Part shown: piece after piece, positions 23,100 through 34,099 of the stretch
Position numbering within the stretch: position 1 is the first letter of the stretch
Layout: each line of letters opens with the position of its first letter
Assembly (NCBI GenBank): GCA_011037195.1
Contig: JAAEAF010002560.1
Location: 1-64,000, forward strand
Length of the DNA: 64,000 nucleotides
Direction of reading: 5' to 3'
From: Triatoma infestans
Taxonomy: Eukaryota > Arthropoda > Insecta > Hemiptera > Reduviidae
The notes under the pieces: model-generated
Seen by the model: only the letters and a program-made list of their open reading frames with translations
The model's database searches: none
Told to the model about the DNA's origin: nothing
Made by a program: the position numbers and the translations under genes

Positions 23100-23330
23100 G
23101 CAACAATGGCTTCAATATTATTTTTCAGAATATTCGCGGTTATGGTTCTGTGTTTAGCCTTGATAAGGCTAAAGGTGTTGCACCTATGAGCTTGTTAATA
23201 ATAAATAAATAAATGTGTCATATATTTCTGTCACACAAAATGCTCTAATAAGCTTTATAGCTAGATCGCAGTAGCGACTAGAACCTTGATAAAGCTTCCG
23301 CTTTCCACAACTAGATAGCAATACTTTCCT
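23100..23330 (+). repeat. Non-LTR tail joined to a partial 165-bp unit (copy a)
   Basis: GGTGTTGCACCTATGAGCTT and GTTAATAATAAATAAATAAA (a retrotransposon 3' tail with AATA units) end at about 23213. The 3' two-thirds of a 165-bp unit follows (23217-23322). Confidence 0.6.
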
Positions 23331-23927
23331 TATCAATTAATAGAATATGGTTCTGTTTTTAATTTAATGTTAAATTTTTTTTAAAAAAAATTCTGGAAAT
23401 GCCTCCGGGAAGACTGCCCTGTTTTGAAGTTCTTTACCAAAAACATTTATAAGGTACTGTTTGTAAGTATAACTGGATCTCTAAATTGAACAGCTTCCTA
23501 ATACCTATAGGTTCGTCAGAAATTTCACAATCCTTGGACCAACGGTTCGTTAAACCGAGAGCTCAAGAATATAATATTAAGATTTAAAAATATGTGTGTG
23601 TGTGTGAAGATATCTATTATGTTATAGATACTTGCAGATTTAATGTACAGTACAGAACTTAAACGCCTTGGGCCTAACAGAGGATTATTATTTAGATATA
23701 TATGATTAACCAACATATGATTTATCAAAGTATATTGATTCCTTGTCACCTCACTATCATCAGTACCAAACCTTGTTATCAATTCTGTCTAAATTACAAA
23801 TATATGGCGTTTATAATTATGTTTCTGAGGCTTTAAAAATCAAAAGTTTTTTAACAAACGAATTTGGATTATTCATTTTTGTTTTTATGTACCAGTGTAC
23901 GTTATTTTGATTTTTCTTCCTTTTTTT

Positions 23928-23990
23928 ATATCAGTTTAAGTATGTATTATATCAGTTTAAGTATGTATTATATCAGTTTAAGTATGTACT
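23928..23990. repeat. 21-bp tandem repeat, three units
   Basis: Three successive copies of ATATCAGTTTAAGTATGTA plus TT (last unit CT). Confidence 0.8.
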
Positions 23991-24074
23991 ACTTTTTGTC
24001 TATCCTATTAGACTTTCTACTTTATCACTATAATTTATGGAATGTGTACCGTATGTTCTTTTTTTTTTTGTTTG

Positions 24075-24238
24075 TCGCAACTCCGAGCTAAAGGTGTTGC
24101 ACCTATGAGCTTGTTAATAAAATAAATAAATAAATTTCCCTTATATTTCTATGTCACACACAGCGCTCTAATAAGCCTTATAGCTAGATCGCAGTAGCGA
24201 CTAGAACCTTGATTAAGCTTCCGCTTTCCACAACTAGA
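24075..24238 (+). repeat. Non-LTR tail joined to a partial 165-bp unit (copy b)
   Basis: The same tail (GGTGTTGCACCTATGAGCTT, then AATA units) and the same junction to a partial 165-bp unit as at 23.1-23.3 kb, now followed by full block D2. The upstream 23864-24070 region may be the 3' UTR of the same retrotransposon. Confidence 0.6.
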
Positions 24239-25700
24239 TAGCAGTACTTTGTTTGATCTTAACAATATATATATATATATATATATATAAATTAAAAGTT
24301 GTTGTTAAATGGATTTTTAAAATCTGAGAACGCCACAACGTCCCCGCACCCAAGTACAATCACGTGTCCCGACGCAAATATGTCTCTACGCCGATAATGC
24401 GTCTGTAGTTCATATATATGTTGTACAATTGTAAATTTCAAATAAAAAGATCATTAAATATAAGATCATTAATATATTTCTAAAAAAAAAAAAACAAACT
24501 GAATTAATTATTATTACGTGAGAATCTAATAAATTTGTGTAAAAATACTTAGCTATTAAATTGGGTTAAATTTTCTTAGATAGGAGTCAATATTCATTAT
24601 AATCAACACTAACTCGTCTTTAACTCAATATAGAGTAAACCTTGGTAAATTTAATTTTCTAAAATATTTACTTAATTATTATACTATTCGGATAAAATTT
24701 CCATGGAAACCATGCAATTATTATTCATTATCATTATTTTATTCAATTAAAATATTTGCGAAATATCCCAGGCAACCATTTATTCATTATCATTATTATT
24801 TTATTCAATTAACTTATTCGCGAAATATCCAAGCATTTATTATTATTTTTATTATTATTTTATTCAATCAACTTATTCGCGAAATATCAAGATGCACGCT
24901 TCCTTTTTGTTTTTGCGATGAACATTTATTTCGAAATGGAGACCAATTCAATGTTTACGTTGAAGTATTGCTATGAAACATTGTATAAAAATAATTTAAT
25001 TTCATCAAGATTTGTGAACAAAAGAAGAAAGAAAACGTCTTCTTAACGGTGAGTTTTACTTTTTTTTTTAATGATGTATCGATATTAAGCAATATGATAT
25101 ATAAGTAACCAGTAATAATTGCCCCCCCCTCCCACATTTTGGATTCCATTAAAAATCTTTTCTATCTTTAACAATTGAATGTAAATGCCTCGCAGAGCCT
25201 AATTTATCAGAACAGGTTAATTTGAGTTTTTTTTTTTTAATTCCCTAGATAGAAAGATATTATTATAAAGTGAAAAAATTATGTACGTATTCTAAACTCT
25301 CCAGTAACATTTTCTGTTCTTATAACTGAGTGTCCATAAAAAGATATTTTAGATAATTTAAGGCATACGAAAATTTAATTTAGAGCAACAGAAAGAGGGC
25401 GAAATTTAAAACTTGATGATTAAAAAAAATATTAACGGATGTACTCTTGAGATGATTGAGTTAGGAAGTGTGTTGTTTCTAGAAATTTAACTCTTCTCTC
25501 TCTTCCTTTCTCTCACTCAATCACTCTCTCTCTCTGTGCTGTTTATTTTTAATTAAAACTTTATTATAAATTCGAGAGGTTTTGTTTTTGAAAGAGTAAT
25601 TATAATAAGAACATAACTGTTTTAAATTGTTAATATATATACTCGTATATGAACAACTTAATAATTGAATAAGAATGATATAAAATGCCATATTTTTCTT
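24237..25700. repeat. Duplicated 1.5-kb block, copy D2
   Basis: Second copy of 21311-22805, with a longer (TA)n at 24267-24290 and a duplicated ATTATTTTATTCAATTAACTT motif (24781-24880). It is cut at about 25697 by a family A copy, while D1 continues about 100 bp further before its family A fragment. Confidence 0.8.
24918..25046 (+). CDS. Small ORF (42 codons) in block D2
   Basis: The same ORF as 22007-22135, with one visible amino-acid change (Asn to Lys near residue 34). It is also followed by CGGTGAGT. Its coding status is unproven. Confidence 0.25.
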   Translation: MNIYFEMETNSMFTLKYCYETLYKNNLISSRFVNKRRKKTSS

Positions 25701-26715
25701 ACTTTCTCTTACTCCTAGTGGAGAGGAGTATCGTAATCGTGTCAAATTTTCGATATCTAGTTTTCACCGGAAATATCCGTTTTGAGATCCTCTGAGTCCA
25801 AAAAAGTGTTTTTTAACAAATGGTCTGTGTGTGTGTATGTGTGTATTATGTATGTATGTGAACAGCACAGCTCAAAAACGATAAACCATAGGAAGTTGGA
25901 ACTTGATATTCCGTTTAGGTCTCACTATGGGATCAGGCAGTGTGTTATCTGCCAAAATTCCTATACCGGAAGTGTACAACTTGACTAGTTTTTTTTTTGC
26001 GATTTTCTCAAAAATGGCTCCGACAATTTTCTTCAAACTTAGTATATCAACTACACTTACAAAGAGTTACAGCTTTTATTTGAAACATTTCTCCGCGAAA
26101 ATTCATTTAAGGGTACTTTTGGGAGAGCGGTGGGGGTTAGGTTTTCATCTTAACTTCTATATCAGTTTATTAGACAATTCTGTTATCTAAATAATGCTAA
26201 TTAGAATTAAATATGTTGTTGAAATTCTGAGTATGAAAAAAATAGTTTTGACCGGAAGTGCGTTTATTTTTAACACTTTACTAAATGATTTTTTTTCACT
26301 TTTTCGCGATTTTCTCAGAAATGGCTAAGACGGTTTTCTTGAAACTTCTTATATAAACTAAACATGCAAAGATCTACATCTTTTATTGAAAAACATTTCT
26401 CTGGGAAAATTCATTTAAGAGCACTTTTAGGGGAGGAGTGGAGTTACAGCTTCCTCTAAAGTGGTATCATAGTTGATTATATAATTCTATTAACCAAACA
26501 AAATTAATTAGAAATAAATAGATGGTCAAAATTTCAAGTTTTAAGAAAATTAGTAAGCCGGAAGTGCGCTTTAACTGCATATTTTTTCAATTTTCAATTT
26601 TTTCGATGAATTTCATTAAATTTGGTACACCAACTATAAAATTTGTCTGTTACAATTTTCAGAACTGGAGTAAAAGAAAGTTGTGTGAGTGTTTCACACC
26701 AGATTTTTTTTTTCC
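25695..26715 (+). repeat. Family A repeat, plus copy, nearly full
   Basis: ACTTTCTCTTACTCCTAG start (25700), a short TG tract at 25826-25858, modules starting near 26008 and 26300, and an end with GGAGTAAAAGAAAGTTGTG and GTTTCACACCAG (26666-26703). Confidence 0.8.
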
Positions 26716-26844
26716 CCAGAAAATTGATTTCAGGGGGTTTTAGGACCGCTGGGATGTTACACTACAACCTTAAATATCATTTCACTATGGTATAGTGTAG
26801 CAGTAAAATATTGAAAGCAATTAAAATATTTAAAAAAAAAAAAA

Positions 26845-27485
26845 AAAAAACTGATGTGAAACACTCACACAACTTTCTTTTACTCAAATTAATACAGTTT
26901 AATCAAGAAATTTTCTTTAACGTTACAATGTTTAATTAGGCTGGCCAGTAAAACTGTGGTAGGGATTTTAATTATATATCTGAGAGCTTTATGTGGCATG
27001 CTCTATCTACTCAAAACCAACAAAGCTTGTGCAAATTTAAATTTAAATTGACGGAAAATCCTCTCTTCCCCCAATACCCCTATATAAAATCAATTTTTTC
27101 AGATAAATGTTTCAAACAAAACTTTATACGTTTCTATCAATGCAGCAGCAAGCATTCTAAGTTTTAAGAAAATCGCTGTAACTGTTTTTGACAAAATCAT
27201 GCAAAACGGAAAAAAAATCTTTTAAGCAAAATCGTACTTCCGGTTGATGGATCTTGCCCAAAATATCTGATGCGGTGATATTACCTTAATGGAATACTAA
27301 GTTTTGAGCTTGCTAGGAATTTTCGTTTTTGAGATATTCTGTTAAAACACACACAGATACATTATTTTCGAATTCTGGGGATCCCAAAATATGTGTTTCC
27401 GGCAAAAAAACAATCAATTTTGAAATTTTAAAAAAAATCGCAATACTGCCTCTCCTCTTTACTAGGTGTATGAGAAAGTTTAAAA
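26845..27485 (-). repeat. Family A repeat, minus copy facing the previous one
   Basis: Begins with the reversed end (CTGATGTGAAACACTCACAC, 26851) and finishes with GCCTCTCCTCTTTACTAGG near 27448. With 25695-26715 it forms a tail-to-tail pair separated by about 130 bp. The central module is diverged. Confidence 0.7.
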
Positions 27486-28474
27486 AAAAAAACTAGCTTC
27501 ATTCAACTTTTTTCGTACAGTCCATTTGCTCACCTGACCTCGCGAAGGTGTTGGCATGATCGTACAGCAGTTTGGAAATCGATCTCAAAACGTCCCTAGT
27601 AACTGCGAAACGATGTTGAACCGCGTTCGTTATTCTCCCCCTTCTGACAGATATCCGGGCCAACTGCCGTTTTACTCCCTGCTGTCTCCCTATCAATCCT
27701 TACTACCGTACTTGGCTGCATTGTAACAAATGAGCAATATATCGATAATTTCTGCTTTCTTCCAACAACACTAACGCTTGTGCATACTACTGTGCGGGTG
27801 TTAAAACTCACGCTGACGTTTTAAAAAAGGATCAAGACATTATTTTTCAACCAAAGAAATCAATAAACAAAGAGCTATAAATCAATCCATGTTTATATGT
27901 CAAACGTAAACAGTACCCTGTAGGGGAAAGATACGTCTGTAGAGGAAGGAAACTGTCTTGTGTTTAAATTTATCTCTCCTAAAAGTAGCGATGGTTTATT
28001 AGTTTAGATGGTTTCATTATCCCGTTTCTCTCTCTCTCTCTATTCCCCTTAACAAAACCAAATTAAAAATTTGTCAAAATAGTGGTAACATACTTGGGAA
28101 TGATGAATGAAAAAATTAAGGAACTTAAGAGAATGTTGTTATTCTTAAATAAACAAAGTGTTCCGTTATATTTACTCCGAATGTAGAGTCTACTGTAATA
28201 TTACTCGTATTAATAAATCAAATAAAATCCAAGGTCAACACTGGGAATCGAACACAATATCATAATAAACAACTTAGCGTTCCGAGTTTGGGCTATTTGA
28301 CTTTCAACATTTAAACATAATATCGGATTTAGTAAATTAATAATTGTTGTTGGTTGGTTCCGCAGAGCTAGAAAGCATTAGAGATATTTTCCATGGCTCA
28401 GTTTTTAGTTGAGTGTATTTAACTAAATTTGCTCTGTGCAAGTCTATGTTGCCATACTGTTTTGACAAAAACAT

Positions 28475-28511
28475 CCTGATGTGGACGAACACCCGAAACC
28501 GGTCGATGACC
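28475..28511 (+). other. Hammerhead-like motif (Penelope-like element)
   Basis: CCTGATGTGGACGAACACC, then CGAAACCGGTCGATGACC. It has the CUGAUG core, a short GUG/CAC stem and the GAAAC core. This is the motif order of the minimal hammerheads reported in Penelope-like retroelements. Confidence 0.45.
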
Positions 28512-29130
28512 ACAAAAAGAAGCAAGCTTTCATGGAAAATATGCATGATAGTAAATTAATTACAAGAGAAATTTTATAAGGACCATGATCATGCAATAGA
28601 TCAATAAGAAAACAGTAGGGGAAAACTAAGAATATGATAAGACAAGTTTTAAAAACATTATATTAAACTTAAATACCACCCATATATTATAACTTTAAAA
28701 CGAACAAAAAAAAAAAAAAACAATCTAAAAATACTGAAGTAGAAAGAATGAATGAAATATGTATTAAGTTGCAAGTTACATGGAAAGCGTTTAAACATAA
28801 TTTGGGGGGAGGGAACTATCTTGTGGTTAAAATAAATCTCTCAGACAACAAGAAGCGAAGGTTCTTTAGAAGGATCGTTATTAGTTTAGAAACTTTAGAT
28901 ACATTCTTATATTTAACAGAAATGATGTCCAAATAAATGGTGAAAAAAAAGGACATAATTTCACGTCACAAGTGTCAGGTGATAGGTTGCTTCTGTCTCT
29001 CTCCTTAAAACCCATAAAATTATTTTTACTATTAAAATGGTATTCAAATCGGTCAGGCCTTAAAATTACAATGAGATGTTTGCACGGCAATGGCCAGAGG
29101 AATTTCTTTAAAGAAAAAGAATTCTTTGTT

Positions 29131-29178
29131 GCTCTACGTTTCGGGGTACTACCATTGGTGGCCCTTCTTCAGGAGCTC
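29131..29178 (-). other. Hammerhead-like motif (Penelope-like element)
   Basis: The minus strand reads GAGCTCCTGAAGAAGGGCC, a 15-nt loop, then CCCCGAAACGTAGAGC. The CUGAAGA and GAAAC cores are intact, GGG/CCC forms stem II, and GAGCTC...GAGC could support stem I. The best-preserved of the set. Confidence 0.5.
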
Positions 29179-29329
29179 TATAAAAATTTATTAGAAGTCT
29201 CAATTTACTGAAATACATATTACTTCCGGTAAAAACTCAGTTTGCAAAATTCAACAGATCATCATGCTTACTCTTTGAGCGAAAATATATACAACTTTCT
29301 TATAGTCCATTTAATTAATTCTAAATTAT

Positions 29330-29716
29330 TTATTAATAATAAATGATATGTTAATTTTCCTGCTGAGCTAAATTTAGTTTCCTTCTTACTAATTGTTCCA
29401 ATTAAATTGTAAAAGTTTAATTGTATTATCAATTGAATTTAAATTCTATGTCGTTCTAAATTCAATTGAATTTATTTTATTCGTTCTTGGGCAATGCCCT
29501 ATTCAAAGAAGCAGGACCCACCATAAATATACAAAAATATAGATTAATTAGTTCATCATAATAACGAAGACAAAGATGTATATAGATGAAAATGACATAG
29601 AATTTAAATTCAATTGATAATACAATTAAACTTTTACAATTTAATTGGAACAATTAGTAAGAAGGAAACTAAATTTAGCTCAGCAGGAAAATTAACATAT
29701 CATTTATTATTAATAA
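29330..29716. repeat. Perfect 123-bp inverted repeat with 141-bp spacer
   Basis: The arms 29330-29452 and 29594-29716 are exact reverse complements over 123 bp by base-by-base reading. The spacer contains GGGCAATGCCC. No ORF. It could be a MITE-like element or a recent inversion-duplication; a transcript through it would form a long hairpin. Confidence 0.9.
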
Positions 29717-29719
29717 CAA

Positions 29720-32255
29720 TAAAATGACATTCGCTTATGAGCCCTAATTAAGTTGAGAAAACAAATAGTCTATTCTCTCTATATAATTCTCTGAAAAAAT
29801 TTATAATTAAAATAGACAACTCTTAATTGCACATTTCTTATTTGTAATTTTAATTGTTCTTAGTTATTTATTTACTCTTTTATATCTTAATCATTTTTTA
29901 TTTCCTGTTATAAAAACAGTTTAGTACTAATACAAAAGTACTTAGACAATAATAACAATAATTGTTATAAGGGGGAAAACAATGAAAGAAAAAAAAGAAG
30001 AAATACTCGGAAATTTTCCATCTCTACTCTAAGCCTAGCTTTTGATTTAATTTAATCTTTGAAGATATATATATGTCATCAACATAAAGAGAACAAAGAA
30101 ATATATACATATTTTAATAATATTAACTTGCTATCAACTTTATATTGATTTATTATTGTGTAATAAAAGTTCTCAGTTTTAAACTTAGTAGTTTAAACCT
30201 GAGTTTTATAATCTTCGTTAAAAACCAAGGTTTTATTTCTGGCCTTTTTGTATTGCTTGAAACAGAAATTCGCCTTCTAGTTATAAGATTACAAATTATT
30301 GCAGCGTTTTGAATCGTATGTGTTAAATTATCATATAACGGGAGTTAACATTATCTGAATTGTTATATATATTTTGTGAATCTTTCAGTGCGATTTTAAA
30401 ATGATTTATATTCTCTTCCGTTAAATATAAGCATTGTATTATTTTTTGTAGTTTCAATATTATTCCTTTTGTCCGTGTAATTTTCCCTTTCCTACTCAAG
30501 TTTTATTAAATATGGATATCTTGTCGATTAGGCCCCACCCCAGGATATCTAAACAGTGTCAAGTACCCTCTTCCCCAGGCTTGTAATATTTATAAAGTGA
30601 CCAGGACAATCACTTTCGGTTCTAACCATTTAGTGTAATAAACCACTTTAATTCTCCATTAACCATGTTAATTTACGTCCACGGGTATTACATGAATGGT
30701 TCTGTGATGCCCCTTTGCCTGTGACCAAACGAGTACCGTCTAGAGATTCTGAATCAATTTGATTAAAATCGGAGAATCTAGCGTTCCATTCACCTCCAGA
30801 TATTGCTATTGTTATTTGAGGATAAAAATCCCGAAATTAGATCATCGAGCGATTCTAGCACAAATAGCTGTCAGCCTCTAGCTTCTAATATATGTTGCCT
30901 ACTACAGCGCCATAAGTTACTTGAGTTAGTAATATGTACATGCTTTATTGTTGGGGGCTGCCTCCATAGTATATATTCCAAGATGTATATTCTTATGTTT
31001 GGGATAAAGTTCGTGAAGACAGATGTGTCTCTAGATCATTATATATTCGATCTTATTAACTTTAAGAAAATCAAACTTATCGGGTGTTTTTGCAAAATTT
31101 TACTATTGTAGGAAGAGATTGGGTAGTAAAGCGTTTCTTATTCTCAGACGATAATAACATTTTATAAATTCAGTGACATAATCAATTTTTTTTAAATTGA
31201 CAAATGTGATTAAAGTTATTTTTTTTCAGCATTCTCATTCTCTAATACAGGGACGTTACGATATTTTTTTTCAGCATTCTCATTCTCTAATACAGGGACG
31301 TTACGATATTTTTAACTCATTATTCCGTATTGCCTATGTTAACTTTGTTAATTGAGTGTTTAACCGTAAATTTTCACGACATAACAGTATATTGTCTTTT
31401 ATAATTTTACATATTTCCTTAACATTATTTAACAACTCTTTTTCAATAACTTCCATAGAATGCCTTAAACTATAATCCACTTTCGCAATGACCTGTATGT
31501 TTTCCTCCTTATAATGGGTTTTATCGTCTTTTATAGTTTTCAAATTTACTATCATCATCTTAGATGAGGGAGAATAATACTAAGAGTACCCCCACCAATA
31601 GCTAGTAGACTCATTTTGATCACCTGATGTTTGGCTATCATTACGACATACCTCTGTACCTATCCCCTCCATTCCAACGATCTTGTTTATGATTCATTAA
31701 TCAATTGAATGTAATAAAAATCAGAAGTTTAACTGGAGGAGGATACAGGGAAAAACCGCAACTAATTTCATTGTTACTGAAAAAATTAAAGCTCCCTTAC
31801 AATGAAAAGCACATTTTCGTTAACAAGATTTTTCTTTTTTGAGTCAATTTATCCGGAGAAAAAGTTTCAAATGATAGTTAATAAGTTTATAATAATTGCA
31901 ATGCTTTGTTTACAATAATATTTAATTAATATATATTTAAATACGACTGTCAGCTTTAAAAGCCTATCACTTATTATGCAATTTTAAAGAAAACAACGTT
32001 TAAATCAGAGAAAAATTTTCCAAAAAAATCTAAGCTATATTTAGCCAAGCATTATAAAATCACTCTCCTATATCTGAAATCATTACCCAAGTCATAGTCT
32101 TACGGCTTTGCAATTTGTTGCATAAAAATTCACCTGCAGCAAAAACTAACAGTGTGGCAATTATGATATTTTCTTCAACGTTACTCGCTAGAAATTTGAA
32201 GATCCAGAATTCAGGTATTCCGAGGATGAGGACAAAATCAATTTCAGAAATTTAT
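29720..32255. other. AT-rich DNA, no gene recognised
   Basis: It contains a possible LTR end near 30630-30720 (AATAAACC, GGGTATTACA, then TGGTTCTGTGATGCC), a 45-bp tandem duplication at 31220-31309, and a minus-strand 74-residue ORF at 31334-31558, lysine-rich and unidentified. Nothing is supported as a gene. Confidence 0.35.
31220..31309. repeat. 45-bp tandem duplication
   Basis: Two identical adjacent copies, each containing CAGCATTCTCATTCTCTAAT and ending in ACGTTACGATA. Identity suggests a recent event. Confidence 0.85.
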
Positions 32256-32261
32256 TCTGTA

Positions 32262-33662
32262 CTAGCTGAACCCGGTCACGCTTCGCTGTGGATCAATCTG
32301 ATTTTAATTATTAGGGAAGTAAATAGAAGTAATATAGTTAACATAGATTCAGCAAAGAAAACAAACCATTCACAAGTTAATACCCTACTTTGCGTTGCTG
32401 TGATCTGAAAGGAAAGAAAGAAAAATGTTGTTAAGTATAAGTCTCTTGTTATTGTGTAGCTAGTGAATGGACTGCATATTTTTGTTTGTCCGTTTCCTGC
32501 ATAAACATAAAGGATGGCCGATTGTGGAACATGAGACAGATAATTGCCCATGAGAGAAGCATTCGTGTTCTAAATTCAAACCGCACACTTGCAAAGATTG
32601 TCAATGGTGATAAATTTGCCCTTGTACTTTAAATGTTGGCATATAATTTGCGCTAACGATATTCGTTGCTCCGAACGATGTCATTTGGAAGCATGAATTG
32701 TACTTATGTATATTTTTCAAAAAATGTTTTGATTGACTTGTTTCACCTGCTACTAAAGTTAATAATGGTTCAGGTGGTGAACGCAAGTCTGGTAACTTTA
32801 CTTTTCCGCCTGCACAGCACATACCTGGTGTTTCATTTTTAAATTTTTGAGCACCACAATACGTACACTTGTTATCCATTTTTCCAAATAATTACACTTG
32901 GATGAAGACTGTAATTGTAAAGGGGATTGTAATTGAAACCACATAAATTCAAATCAGTATGTATCGTTCGTCTTGTCTGTGTCCTGCGAATTCTATTCCT
33001 TTGATGCCTTGCCTGCCTCTGTTCACTCGTTTCTAATGATCGAGCAAGAGCCAAGTGTGAAATCGATCTCTTTCTTGCCTTGCTTGCCTCTGCTCACTTG
33101 TTTCTGAAGCTCGAGCAAGAGCAGTGTGATCTCGATCTCTTTCTTGCCTAGTTTTTCTCTGTTCACTTGTTTCTGAAGCTCGTTCTTCTCTTCTCCTTTT
33201 TGCTTGATTTGTAGATCGACCAATGGCACTTCGCTTTGGTGGCATAATTGTGGGGTTAAATAAAACGTATTTCCAATTATTTTCTTCAGCTGGAAATCAA
33301 TAATATTTTTGATTTGTATTTTTATTTTTATTACAACTGTTATTATGGGTATGTTATTTTTTTTTACAGTTTAATTTGCTTTATAAAAGCAAATTCTATG
33401 ACTAAATTCTATGAGTAACAATTGAATTTTTCAATTTATCCATGGTTACACTTTTAACAAATATTACTAATTAAATATTATTTTGATATTTTTGGGATAT
33501 TATTTTGGGAGCACCTAGAACTCTAATTTTTGAAAAAATTTGCAAAAACCTTCCCGGGGATATACCTAATAATTTCCCAAATTTTCACGGCGATTGGATG
33601 TATGGTTTTTGAATCTATCAAGTACAGACAGACACCAATTCATTTTTATATATATATATAGA
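32262..33662 (-). mobile_element. Helitron, internally deleted, with both termini
   Basis: 1401 bp, minus strand. The 5' end is TCTATATATATATATAAAAA (33662 downward) after A. The 3' end is CTAG (32265-32262) before T, with the same CACAGCGAAGCGTGACCGGG subterminal sequence as the 18.5-kb element. The N-terminal coding region is present: MPPKRSAIGRSTNQAKRRRE (33245), a repeated SETSEQRxxRQERDR unit, then CTYCGAQKF, GMCCAGGKVKLP and YNSCFQMTSFGA (32879-32601), the start of the Helitron-like N domain. It then jumps to a degenerate helicase end (YVYAGNGQTK). The catalytic Rep and most of the helicase are deleted. Confidence 0.87.
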
Positions 33663-34095
33663 TTACCTACAGCGATGCGACGCTGGATGGACATGCCAAA
33701 GCTCTAAGAGTGACAGGCATATAGTAACATTGGTTTAACCAGTGCCTTATAAAGCAAAAGCTTATTCTTTTCGTTAAACTTCCTCAAAGAGCATAGGAAA
33801 CAACGCCCGGACAACCGCCTTTTCCCACTGTTTACTCTGTCCCTTCTAGGAAGCAAACCAAGGTACCCTAAAACCGACATGCCGATATAAAGCCGGCCTG
33901 CAACTGGTGAACAGAAAGCCTCAGTTTTGGACAGGTTTTTCCTAATTTTCCACTTATTGTAGAACCTCTCACTCGATCAATAAGTTTAAAATATGTGTAC
34001 GAAATTTTTAATATGTGTGAAGTTCCACTCATAGCCCCTCTGACGGAGTACTTGTTCTTCCCTGAACCACTGAACAGATCTACAGTCATCCGTTT
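33663..34095 (-). mobile_element. Non-LTR reverse transcriptase C-terminal fragment
   Basis: The minus strand contains YLGLLPRRDRVNSGKRRLSG, then SLRKFNEKNKLLLYKALVKP and MLLYACHS, a stop and SFGMSIQRRIA. This is the thumb/C-terminal region of a jockey- or CR1-like RT. The Helitron lies directly downstream and has probably replaced or split its 3' end. Confidence 0.7.
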
Positions 34096-34099
34096 AGGC

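Larger units (their letters stand above)
27490..29325. other. Non-coding region with a GC-richer patch and Penelope-like motifs
   Basis: 27500-27840 is GC-richer than its surroundings. Overlapping minus-strand ORFs there show no recognisable domain; probably an element relic. 28022-28042 is a (TC)n tract. 28346-28395 is the inverted counterpart of 13320-13372. Two hammerhead-like motifs follow (28475-28511 and 29131-29178). Confidence 0.4.

Noticed and set aside
27499..27811. Overlapping minus-strand ORFs of 65 and 71 residues
   Set aside because: The region is GC-richer, but neither frame shows a known domain, a credible start context or splice sites.
31334..31558. 74-residue Lys-rich ORF on the minus strand
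   Set aside because: It could form a helix, but there are no homologous features, no splice context and no neighbour to support it.
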